A stretch of DNA of 32,391 nucleotides from Planctomycetaceae bacterium (lineage in GTDB: Bacteria > Planctomycetota > Planctomycetia > Pirellulales > Thermoguttaceae): assembly GCA_012719125.1 (NCBI GenBank), contig JAAYAY010000345.1, positions 1 through 32,391 of the forward strand, read 5' to 3'. The translations under genes and the position numbers were made by a program. The notes beneath the pieces were generated by a model. It saw only the letters and a program-made list of their open reading frames with translations. It did not search any database and had not been told where the DNA came from. Positions 25,942-32,391 of this stretch are shown here, piece after piece. Position 1 is the stretch's first letter. Each line of letters starts with the position of its first letter.

Positions 25942-27600
25942 ATGACCAGCAAACTCGTTTCCTTGTGCACGTTCCTTTCCCTTGCCGCGGCGACCGCCTT
26001 TGCGGCCGAGCAGAACCCCGGCTACGTCCCCAAGCCGGTCCCCGTCCAATCCGACCTGGAGATCGCCGCCTTCTACTACCCCGGCACCGACCAGATGGCC
26101 GAATGGGACATGGTCGAGACGACGCTTCCAAACATCAAACCGCTCCTCGGCTGGTATGATGAAGGGAATCCGGAAGTGATTGACTGGCAGATCAAGTGGG
26201 CCGTCGAGCACGGCATCGGCACCTTCTTCGTCGATTGGTACTGGGATCGCGGCGCTCGGCGTCTCGAACATTGGGTCCAAGGCTTCTATCGGGCAAAATA
26301 CCGCTCCTACCTGAAATGGGCCGTCATGTGGGCCAACCACGATGCCCCGGGGTCGCACTCGGCCGACGACATCGTTTCGGTCACGAAATTCTGGATCGAT
26401 CACTATTTCAGCACCCCCGAATACTACCGGATCGACGACAAACCGGTCGTCCTGATCTGGGAGTCGGAAAAGCTCGACAGTGATTTCATCCTCGAAGCCG
26501 CCGCCAAAGGCGAAACACTCGCCAAGGGCGAAGGCGCCAAACGAGCGCTCTCGCTCAGCAACCAGATCGCCCGCGACGCGGGCTTTCAGGGGATTTACTT
26601 CATCGAAATGTTCAAACGCCCGTACACCAAAGAGAACCTGCAAGCGTCGAAGGACCAGGGTTTCCGCGAAACCACCACCTACAACTACTCCCACCAGGCC
26701 TGGTGGCGCTGCAAGGACAAAGACGCGAAGGGAACCAGGAACCGCTTCTCGTACCAATGCGTCGAGGAGACCGTCGCGGAGAGCTGGAAGGAGCAGGCCG
26801 ACGCGGGCGTGCTCCCCTTCATTCCGATCCTTCCCACCGGCTGGAACGATCAGCCCCGCTCCTTCCAAAAGGCCACCGTGATCTACGGCCGCACCCCGGA
26901 ACTGTTCCGCTCGATTTGTGAACAGGCCCGCGATTTCTGCCGCCAGCACGGGATCAAGAGGATCGTGCTAGCCCCCATCAACGAATGGCAGGAGGGGAGC
27001 TATATCGAGCCGAACGAGGAATACGGGTTCGCCATGTACGACGCCGTCCGCGACGTCTTCTGCAAGAAGCCCGAACAGGGCTGGCCCGCAAACGTCACCC
27101 CCAAGCAGCTCGGCCTCGGGCCTTACGACTATCCTCCCATGGTCCACCCCGCCCGGACCGAGTGGAACTTCGACGCCTCGACGGAAGGATGGTACCGCCA
27201 GCCTTACGGCGCCGGCGTCCTCCGCGTCCGCGACGGATGCCTGCACCTCGACACCACCCGCGACGACCGCACAAAGATGCGTATCAAAGTCGCCCCCTTC
27301 CCCGCCTCAGAATACGGCTCATTTGTCGTCCGCATGAGGGTCCGTTCCGCCGATGCCGACGGAACCGAGACCACGAAACTCTATTGGGGAACCGACCAGA
27401 ACGCCCTCGTCCAGAATCTCGTCCTCCAGGAAGACAAGACCGCCGCTCTCCCCGTCAAGGCCGACGGCGCATTCCACGAATACGTGTTCTCCCTGAGCGA
27501 TTCGGCAACCTGGAAAGACCGGATCGTCGAACTCTGGTTCGATCCGATCAGCCGCAAGAACGCAGCCGTCGATATCGACTGGATGAAGTTCTCAAAATGA
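25942..27600 (+). CDS. Secreted WbsX/GH99-like glycoside hydrolase with C-terminal beta domain
   Basis: The 552-aa exported protein has a signal peptide cleaved near AFA-AEQ (residue about 22). The core matches the WbsX/GH99-like (beta/alpha)8 group: IAAFYYPGTDQMAEWDMVE at the start, GIGTFFVDWYWDRGARRLEHWV, YRIDDKPVVLIWE, and APINEWQEGSYIEPNEEYG near the end of the barrel. The E of the NEWQEGSYIEP segment is the usual functional area. From about 400 a beta-sandwich-like domain follows (WNFDASTEGWYRQPYGAGVL to AVDIDWMKFSK) that could bind carbohydrate. It probably acts in the periplasm or outside on mannan-like or sulfated glycans, and pairs in theme with the sulfatase near the left end. The substrate is unknown. 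Confidence 0.85.
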   Translation: MTSKLVSLCTFLSLAAATAFAAEQNPGYVPKPVPVQSDLEIAAFYYPGTDQMAEWDMVETTLPNIKPLLGWYDEGNPEVIDWQIKWAVEHGIGTFFVDWYWDRGARRLEHWVQGFYRAKYRSYLKWAVMWANHDAPGSHSADDIVSVTKFWIDHYFSTPEYYRIDDKPVVLIWESEKLDSDFILEAAAKGETLAKGEGAKRALSLSNQIARDAGFQGIYFIEMFKRPYTKENLQASKDQGFRETTTYNYSHQAWWRCKDKDAKGTRNRFSYQCVEETVAESWKEQADAGVLPFIPILPTGWNDQPRSFQKATVIYGRTPELFRSICEQARDFCRQHGIKRIVLAPINEWQEGSYIEPNEEYGFAMYDAVRDVFCKKPEQGWPANVTPKQLGLGPYDYPPMVHPARTEWNFDASTEGWYRQPYGAGVLRVRDGCLHLDTTRDDRTKMRIKVAPFPASEYGSFVVRMRVRSADADGTETTKLYWGTDQNALVQNLVLQEDKTAALPVKADGAFHEYVFSLSDSATWKDRIVELWFDPISRKNAAVDIDWMKFSK

Positions 27601-27701
27601 ACCGCCGGGAACGGCACTTCCGATCTCCGTACTCTGACATCCGCTCGTCGCGCGCGACGCGACGACCGCGCTGCCCGTCAATCCCCCAGAATGCCGCGAA
27701 C

Positions 27702-27807
27702 CGAGTTGACCTGGTAGGCGGGGGGCGGTATCCTCAGTGGCGCCGGGGCAGGTCGACACTGGACGGTCCGGAAAAAACGAACTCGGGTAGAATTAGTAAG
27801 TTATTCT
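27702..27807 (+). repeat. Leader repeat, copy B
   Basis: This is homologous to copy A (23175-23280) over its full length, with conserved GGGGGCGGTAT, CTCAGTGGC, GGGGCAGGT and CGACACTGGAC blocks, and to copy C in its right half. It ends just before the start of the 272-aa gene. Confidence 0.8.
27706..27734 (+). promoter_or_regulatory. Sigma70-type promoter in leader repeat B
   Basis: TTGACC (27706-27711) and TATCCT (27729-27734) have an ideal 17-base spacer. Both hexamers are conserved with copy A. It would give a leader of about 75 bases before ATG 27815. Confidence 0.6.
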
Positions 27808-27814
27808 CAAAGAC

Positions 27815-28633
27815 ATGACTACCCCTCCTGACCGTCGCGCGTTGAAGGTGCTCTTTGACACCTACTGGACATCTGCCGGTTGGCGCGATGAGCGGTCGCG
27901 ATCCACTCCACCGGATGATTTCGAGTATGCAAAGCAAGCGGGAGTCATGTTTGACCCAATCCGCGTGTCACATGACGACATCGTGAAACGCGCGATTGCG
28001 GCAGTCCGTGCGGTGAAACGACAAGCCGTTGCCGACGCATTTATTGTCAGTCTGTCCTCAAGGCGCCTTGACCTTCGCTCCGCACTGGGCAGCTTCGCGG
28101 TGTTCCAACACTTTGCGAGGCACCCGGCTCCCGCCGGCGGTGAGCCCTGTCCCGAGTGTGGTGAGTACAACGGCAAACCAAAGGAGGAGGACCTAAACGT
28201 TCTCAATTTCGAGCGCCTCAAATGGGGAGGCGTGCGGCACGATCAACCTCTGTATGCAAGCATGGACATGGAACTGTTTCGCCAACTGCCCCGTGTTGCC
28301 CCAACAGCCGCCGATGTAGCGGTTTTCAAGGGTGTGTTCAAGGCGATAGAAGGGACCCCGGTGAAAACGTCTTCGGCTGTGCTCCAGAAGTACTTGGCTA
28401 AGGCGTTCAAGTCCAGCAAAGCGGAGCGAGATGTTCTTGTGGGCATCCTTGGGTATTGTGGAATCTTGGCGACAGCCGCGCATCCCGGTTTCCTGAGCGG
28501 TTTTGTTCCCTGGTCAGAACGTGATCTTCCTGAACGTCGATTCGTTGACATGGCATATCCCGCCTGCTGGTGGCAGCGAGCCGATGGAATTAATTCCAAA
28601 GCTCTTGCTTACTGGTTCGGTCATGTGTTGTAG
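27815..28633 (+). CDS. Conserved uncharacterised protein with CxxC pair
   Basis: The 272-aa cytosolic protein starts MTTPPDRRALKVLFDTYW. Well-formed segments include DDFEYAKQAGVMFDPIRVSHDDIVKR (35-59), AFIVSLSSRRLDLRSALGSFAV (75-96), a CPEC pair at 112-115 that could bind zinc, DLNVLNFERLKWGGVRHD, and ERDVLVGILGYCGILATAAHPGF. I have the impression that related proteins occur in actinobacteria and planctomycetes as a family without a name. No catalytic motif is recognised. The start has no Shine-Dalgarno sequence. It is expressed from leader repeat B and shares that feature with the lipoprotein and immunity-like genes. Confidence 0.8.
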   Translation: MTTPPDRRALKVLFDTYWTSAGWRDERSRSTPPDDFEYAKQAGVMFDPIRVSHDDIVKRAIAAVRAVKRQAVADAFIVSLSSRRLDLRSALGSFAVFQHFARHPAPAGGEPCPECGEYNGKPKEEDLNVLNFERLKWGGVRHDQPLYASMDMELFRQLPRVAPTAADVAVFKGVFKAIEGTPVKTSSAVLQKYLAKAFKSSKAERDVLVGILGYCGILATAAHPGFLSGFVPWSERDLPERRFVDMAYPACWWQRADGINSKALAYWFGHVL

Positions 28634-28640
28634 CGCGGGG

Positions 28641-28702
28641 CGGGTGGCCTTGATCGATCGTCACAAACAGATTAAAGGGGTCGGGAGTCTTTGTTTGTGA
28701 CG
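28641..28702. repeat. Dispersed repeat segment with inverted arms
   Basis: Bases 28641-28662 are identical over 22 bases to 32230-32251 inside the right-end transposase remnant. Overlapping its end, CGTCACAAACA (28659-28669) and TGTTTGTGACG (28692-28702) form an 11-base inverted pair around AAAGGGGTCGGGAGTCT. It is probably a REP sequence recognised by another REP-associated transposase. Confidence 0.7.
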
Positions 28703-28758
28703 TATCAACTCCAAACGATGGCGCCCGTGGCCCTGCGTGAGCGCAAAAATCAATCACC

Positions 28759-28787
28759 GTGTGCCAGCTCACTTGCCAAGCAGTGCC
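28759..28787. repeat. Hairpin repeat family, copy 4
   Basis: GTGTGCCAGCTCACTTGCCA, followed by AGCAGTGCC, matches the same family as 21993-22021. It is preceded by AATCAATCACC, similar to the flank of copy 3. Confidence 0.6.
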
Positions 28788-28893
28788 GATGGACGATAGA
28801 TAGTCCACCCCATCATGCCCTGCACTCCCATCGCGGTCCCAAACTCTCTCTTCCCCTTCGCCCATTCAAAGAACGCCCCCTGGCATGGAAACG

Positions 28894-29568
28894 GGGGATA
28901 CGGGGTCAACTCTTGACTCTTGACAGAATCCGCGTCTCGGCGTAGAATCCCAGCATGGCAAGACCCGTCCGTGTCGAGTTCGAAACCGCCGTCTACCACG
29001 TCACCGCACGAGGAAGCAAGCGTAAGGGCATCTGGCGCGGCCGGCTGGCTCCAGACACCTACAGCATCCGCTTCAATCGCCGGCCTGGTTGTGCACCGAG
29101 TGGCTCAGCCATTTCGGCCGCACCCGAAAAGCGGCCCAGGCGGCCTACCGCGACCAGATCGCCCAGATGTTCGGCCAGGTGGCTCCCTCCCCTTGGCAGG
29201 AACTCCGCGGCCGACTGGTCCTCGCCGGCCAGACGCTGTGGGAAACGGCACGCCGGGCACTGGCCGACTCCGAAGGCGATGACGAAATCCGCTGGTCCCG
29301 TCGTGCCGGAGCCGAGGCCCTGGCCGAAGCCACCGACAAGCTTGCCGCCGAGCAGACCGATCGTCGGATCGCCATCTGGCTGCAGGTCCGCCACGGCGGT
29401 CGGCGGATGACCGAAGTCGCCAAGCTTTTTGGTTATCGTGATGGCAGCGGCGTCCATCGCGTGGTACAAAGGCTGGAAGCACGGGCAAAGCAAGATCGAC
29501 AGCTAGGTCGACAGCTACAGGCGTTAGTACGCTGCCTGTCAAGAGTCACGAGTTGACCCTGTATCCCC
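28894..29568 (+). mobile_element. Non-autonomous REP-type element with internally deleted RAYT gene
   Basis: The left end (28894-28924) and right end (29538-29568) form a 31-base terminal inverted repeat with two mismatches, reading GGGGATAC(G/A)GGGTCAACTC from outside in. Between them lies only a broken REP-associated tyrosine transposase gene. Positions 28900-29010 are repeated at 32000-32110 with one mismatch. The element lies directly upstream of an LRR gene whose 5' end appears lost. Confidence 0.85.
28955..29556 (+). pseudogene. REP-associated tyrosine transposase (Y1_Tnp/RAYT), internally deleted and frameshifted
   Basis: ATG 28955 opens with MARPVRVEFETAVYHVTARG, the N-terminus of Y1/IS200-like RAYT proteins. 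After about 25 residues the homology ends. The C-terminal part continues in another frame (29089-29556), beginning near EWLSHFGRTRKAAQAAYRDQ and ending with a helix-turn-helix-like MTEVAKLFGYRDGSGVHRVVQRLEA tail. The central HUH motif (normally NHxH) and the catalytic Tyr are absent, so it cannot cut DNA. The intact N-terminus and C-terminus with a lost middle point to an internal deletion, as in MITE-like derivatives that are mobilised by a full-length relative elsewhere. Confidence 0.85.
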
Positions 29569-29618
29569 TGTACATCGGCGGACAAGTCCGGTTCCGGTCG
29601 CAGGTCGCTTTCGTGAAC

Positions 29619-30269
29619 ATGACGCTTCCGTTTCCACATCTGCCAACAACAGAGTGCGTCGAGCCATGGGAACCTGAAGGTTTACGCCGCTGGCTCCCAT
29701 CTTGGATAGGCTCAGATTGGTTTGAGCCAATTATCGTGGTTAAGTTAGGAAAAGAACCCGTTTCCCGAGAGATCTTGGCGCGGATCGGCAGGTTGCCACA
29801 TCTTGAATATCTGGAGCTGAGGCATTCCGAAGTACAGCTCAACGATCTTGAGTCACTGGCTGGCTGCCGCTCCCTGAAGTACCTGCATCTCTATGGCGAG
29901 CATCTAGGCAACGTTCACGTACGTTTTCCAAGCGATCTTCCGGCTTTGGAGGAACTGATATTGAGCGGCACGGATGTCGATGATCGAGGTCTCGAGTCGA
30001 TCAGCCACTTGCACAACTTGAGAAGGCTGTGGGTCACTGGGGCACAAGAAGTCACCAGCGATGGTGTCGCGAGTCTGGCCAAATGCACCAGACTCGAGGA
30101 ACTGAATCTGGCGAGGACGAAGGCGGACGACGGTGCCCTGTGGCAGCTACTCAAACTTCCCAATCTTCGAACCTTGGATGTGGAATTCACATCGGTTACG
30201 GCAACGGGGGTGAACAGATTTCGCGAGGCGCGCCCGAATTGCAGGGTGTACTGGAATGAACCATTCTGA
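29619..30269 (+). CDS. Leucine-rich repeat protein, probably 5'-truncated
   Basis: The 216-aa frame carries about six LRR units, for example LEYLELRHSEVQLNDLESLAG, LEELILSGTDVDDRGLESISH and LEELNLARTKADDGALWQLL, of the bacterial TDxGL type. It ends with a short cap VTATGVNRFREARPNCRVYW. ATG 29619 is the first ATG, but protein-like sequence in the same frame begins immediately after the RAYT element end at 29569 (LYIGGQVRFRSQVAFVN). In related planctomycete LRR proteins, as I recall them, a membrane helix ending in GWQVR-like residues precedes this point. I infer that the element removed the N-terminal anchor. It may still be translated as a cytosolic remnant. Confidence 0.75.
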   Translation: MTLPFPHLPTTECVEPWEPEGLRRWLPSWIGSDWFEPIIVVKLGKEPVSREILARIGRLPHLEYLELRHSEVQLNDLESLAGCRSLKYLHLYGEHLGNVHVRFPSDLPALEELILSGTDVDDRGLESISHLHNLRRLWVTGAQEVTSDGVASLAKCTRLEELNLARTKADDGALWQLLKLPNLRTLDVEFTSVTATGVNRFREARPNCRVYWNEPF

Positions 30270-30305
30270 CAAGTCTGCTGCGGGCGAGAAGACGGGGGAG
30301 AGCAT

Positions 30306-30725
30306 GTGCCATTTGAACGCTTTCTGGTCCCGCGTGGAGCGGTACGCACAGAAAAGAAGACTGCTATGGATGCGTTTCGGCGAGAACGCGTCGGCCGGGC
30401 GATTGCAGTGATCAGAATCGAGTGGGAGTTGATCGAGCATCTGGTGCGACGGGACTTGCCGTTACGTTTGCATCCAGGACCATGGACACCTACAGCGCGC
30501 AGGCAGGTCACAGGATCAACGATTGTGCAAGGAGCTGATTCGCCTGCCACGCTGCCGGATAGCGGCTTTCGCGCGAAATGGGGTGCAGTCTGCCGTCTAG
30601 AGACATTCCCAGAGTTGGCTAGTTCAACGGACCCCTTCCTTTCCATCGACGAGGAGAACCGCAAGATGAAACGGATTATCGCGAGACATTATTGTGCTCC
30701 AATGCACGATGGAGGTGAGCCATGA
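30306..30725 (+). CDS. Uncertain reading frame upstream of WD40 gene, possible gene remnant
   Basis: The 139-codon frame starts at GTG, and its stop overlaps the WD40 start as ATGA (30722-30725). Most of the product is not recognisable. The C-terminal part reads FLSIDEENRKMKRI, which matches FLLTDAEYRKMKRI in the frame after the WD40 gene (31747). The DNA match extends over about 70 bases (30610-30675 against 31758-31830). Conservation at the peptide level and the stop/start overlap favour real coding in the last 40 codons. The first 100 codons may be noise. This frame fills most of the 452-base gap between the LRR and WD40 genes. Confidence 0.3.
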   Translation: MPFERFLVPRGAVRTEKKTAMDAFRRERVGRAIAVIRIEWELIEHLVRRDLPLRLHPGPWTPTARRQVTGSTIVQGADSPATLPDSGFRAKWGAVCRLETFPELASSTDPFLSIDEENRKMKRIIARHYCAPMHDGGEP

Positions 30726-31750
30726 ATCATCTGGTGTGGTTGGCTTTGCTGGGGGGAACAGTCGCTTCTCCCCTGATGGCCCAAGAGCTCAAGACTCGCG
30801 TCGTGCTGAAAGGGCACTGCAAAGCCGTAACATCCGTGGCGTGGAGTCCGGACGGCGGGACCTTGGCTTCTGGGAGTGACGACGGGACCGTATATCTATG
30901 GGATGCGGCAAAGGGCAGACAAGTGGGCGCACTTGACCCATCTGTCGCAATGCATTTTGTCAATTCTGTGGTATTCAGTCCGGACGGGAAGGCGTTGGCG
31001 ACTGGGTCGTTGTTCGCCACGGCCAGACTCTGGAACAGAACCACAGGCAAGTGTACTGCCACTCTCGAAGGGCACGAGGACTGGAGCATCACGGACCCGA
31101 TTAACTCCGTGGCGTGGAGTCCATGCGGAAGTGTTCTCGCTTGTGGCAGCAACGATGGCGCAGTCTGGCTATGGGATGTGACAAGCGGCAAGAGAACCGG
31201 CACGCTTAAAACTACTGGGTGGCTCAATTCCGTAACCTGGAGTCCCGATGGCAAGACGCTGGTCTCAGCCGGAGATGCAATTCGCCTCTGGAATGTGGCC
31301 AGTGGCAAGATCAGCGTCGTCCTCGATTTGGATCAGACCACTCATTCAGTGGCGATCAGTCCAGATGGTGCGCTTCTCGCGTCTGGAGGTTCCTCAACGA
31401 TCAGTCTGTGGGATATGGCGACCGGCAAGAAGATGGCCGAGCTGAAAGGGCACTCAGCCGAGTCGAAAGGGAGTGTCAGACCTGCTGTTGAATCCGTGGC
31501 GTTCAGTCCGGATGGCAAGATCCTCGCCTCCGGGAGCCGCGATGATACGATCAAGCTCTGGGACATTGCTAGCGGCGAGAACGTCGCAACACTTGAAAAG
31601 CACACTGACTCTGTGCAATCTGTGGCATTCAGTCCGGACGGCAAGACTCTCGCCTCCGGGAGCATGGACAAGACCATCAGACTATGGGACGTGACTGGAA
31701 TTGTGGGAGAAGTCCCAACACCACGATCCGCTGACAATAAGAAATCGTGA
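30722..31750 (+). CDS. Secreted WD40-repeat beta-propeller protein
   Basis: The 342-aa protein has a signal peptide (about 1-20, cleaved near PLMA-QEL) and seven WD40 blades. Each has a VxSVAxSPDG turn, an LASGS strand and a final xxLWD (VYLWD, ARLWN, VWLWD, IRLWN, ISLWD, IKLWD, IRLWD), enough for one complete seven-bladed propeller. It probably serves as a periplasmic or exported protein-interaction platform. The ATG has GGAGG six bases upstream. Its start overlaps the preceding frame's stop (ATGA) and its stop overlaps the next frame's GTG (GTGA), so it may be in a tightly packed operon. The binding partner is unknown. Confidence 0.9.
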   Translation: MNHLVWLALLGGTVASPLMAQELKTRVVLKGHCKAVTSVAWSPDGGTLASGSDDGTVYLWDAAKGRQVGALDPSVAMHFVNSVVFSPDGKALATGSLFATARLWNRTTGKCTATLEGHEDWSITDPINSVAWSPCGSVLACGSNDGAVWLWDVTSGKRTGTLKTTGWLNSVTWSPDGKTLVSAGDAIRLWNVASGKISVVLDLDQTTHSVAISPDGALLASGGSSTISLWDMATGKKMAELKGHSAESKGSVRPAVESVAFSPDGKILASGSRDDTIKLWDIASGENVATLEKHTDSVQSVAFSPDGKTLASGSMDKTIRLWDVTGIVGEVPTPRSADNKKS

Positions 31751-32016
31751 CACAACGAGAGTTGGCTAACCCAACAGAACAAGGACATTTCCTTCTCACC
31801 GACGCGGAGTACCGCAAGATGAAACGAATTCCAGAGCAGCGGAAATCGAGCGTACGCGTTTTGAATACTGAATGGCGGCCTACCTACAGCCGGGCCCAGT
31901 GGCTGACTGCGCTTTTGATTCTGCTCTTTATGGTACCCGGTGATCCCCACCGAGCAGAACGGCTCGGGCTCGGCCAACAGCGTCACCGACTACTACGCAA
32001 CGGGGTCAACTCTTGA
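31747..32016 (+). CDS. Small membrane-anchored protein or remnant downstream of WD40 gene
   Basis: The 89-codon frame starts at GTG overlapping the WD40 stop (GTGA). The N-terminus MTQRELANPTEQGHFLLTDA continues EYRKMKRI, matching the motif in the frame before the WD40 gene. A hydrophobic helix, SRAQWLTALLILLFMV, lies at about 48-63. The last six codons run into the RAYT leader repeat that begins at 32000, so the native C-terminus is replaced. Between 31930 and 32000 an alternative frame reads more protein-like (PVIPTEQNGSGSANSVTDYY), so a frameshift near 31930 is possible. Confidence 0.4.
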   Translation: MTQRELANPTEQGHFLLTDAEYRKMKRIPEQRKSSVRVLNTEWRPTYSRAQWLTALLILLFMVPGDPHRAERLGLGQQRHRLLRNGVNS

Positions 32017-32229
32017 CTCTTGACAGAATCCGCGTCTCGGCGTAGAATCCCAGCATGGCAAGACCCGTCCGTGTCGAGTTCGAAAACGCCGTCTACCACG
32101 TCACCGCACGGGGACACGAGCGTATAACCATCTATCGCGACCCCGCCGACCGCCAGCGTTTCCTCGAAACCCTGGAAGAAGCCGTCGACCGGTTCGGGCT
32201 CGTCGTCCACGCCTACTGCCTGCTCGGGA
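32000..32229 (+). pseudogene. REP-associated tyrosine transposase, 3'-truncated second copy with leader
   Basis: Positions 32000-32110 repeat 28900-29010 with one mismatch, including the left terminal repeat and the ATG at 32055. The product MARPVRVEFENAVYHVTARG continues through RDPADRQRFLETLEEAVDRF to VVHAYCLL. There it breaks off just before the NHxH catalytic motif of Y1 transposases. After 32229 an unrelated 22-base dispersed repeat (also at 28641-28662) and then the terminal repeat follow. The gene is inactive as it stands, or is cut by the contig end. Confidence 0.85.
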
Positions 32230-32270
32230 CGGGTGGCCTTGATCGATCGTCGGGAGCAACCACGGTGTGC

Positions 32271-32390
32271 CACTCTACGCCGTTAACCATACCGAACAGC
32301 GGGAAGAAGTGATATTGCAAAAAATGCCTTGATACGGCAAGGATTCTTGTTTTTCAGGATAGATCCTGGACTGCATTCATCGTGCAGTTC
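32271..32390. repeat. Right copy of 120-bp terminal inverted repeat
   Basis: This is a perfect reverse complement of bases 1-120. It begins 20 bases after the 22-base repeat that follows the transposase remnant. One extra base (C, 32391) lies outside the match. Confidence 0.95.
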
Positions 32391-32391
32391 C

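Noticed and set aside
23175-27807. Integron gene-cassette array with attC sites
   Set aside because: The repeats precede genes and contain promoters, lack attC-type paired arms, and no tyrosine integrase is present.
1-32391. Complete circular plasmid or phage genome
   Set aside because: The terminal repeats are inverted, not direct, and no replication, partition or virion genes were seen.

Overview
The window looks like a chromosomal contig from a planctomycete, probably Pirellulales-like. This is inference from gene content and style: GC-rich codons, a sulfatase with the CxPxR maturation motif, many TPR, LRR and WD40 proteins, an ExbB/ExbD pair next to a giant membrane protein with a prenyltransferase-like toroid, a WbsX/GH99-like secreted protein, and abundant small dispersed and tandem repeats between genes. 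No rRNA, tRNA, CRISPR or phage structural genes were seen. The two ends carry a perfect 120-bp inverted repeat (1-120 and 32271-32390). Each copy cuts a gene: a hybrid histidine kinase on the left and a REP-associated transposase on the right.

Left and middle part (about 1-21974), mostly intact housekeeping or envelope genes: a 5'-truncated hybrid kinase; an orphan OLD/SMC-like AAA ATPase; then on the minus strand a sulfatase, purB, a membrane-anchored TPR protein and an HD-domain phosphohydrolase; then on the plus strand a large secreted protein and a short-chain dehydrogenase; then on the minus strand a nucleotide-sugar epimerase followed by a small beta-rich protein. From 13232 to 21974 four plus-strand genes follow each other: a 1060-aa TPR protein, ExbB, ExbD, and a 1199-aa protein with N-terminal membrane helices, about 700 residues of Pro/Ala-rich linker and a C-terminal alpha/alpha-toroid. 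I read these as a possible proton-motive-force-driven envelope machine in which the 1199-aa protein takes a TonB-like position.

Right part (about 21975-32391), an accessory region of small unrelated genes separated by repeats. It holds a DUF433/DUF5615 toxin-antitoxin pair whose toxin has lost its middle, an EF-hand lipoprotein, a small membrane protein, an immunity-like protein, a GH99-like secreted protein, an uncharacterised 272-aa protein, an internally deleted REP-associated transposase element inserted in front of (and apparently truncating) an LRR gene, a WD40 protein flanked by two small reading frames that share a peptide motif, and a second transposase fragment. Three of the small genes are preceded by copies of one leader repeat, two of which contain a good sigma70-type promoter. 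A hairpin repeat family occurs at four intergenic places. The region looks like a zone of gene gain, decay and repeat expansion.
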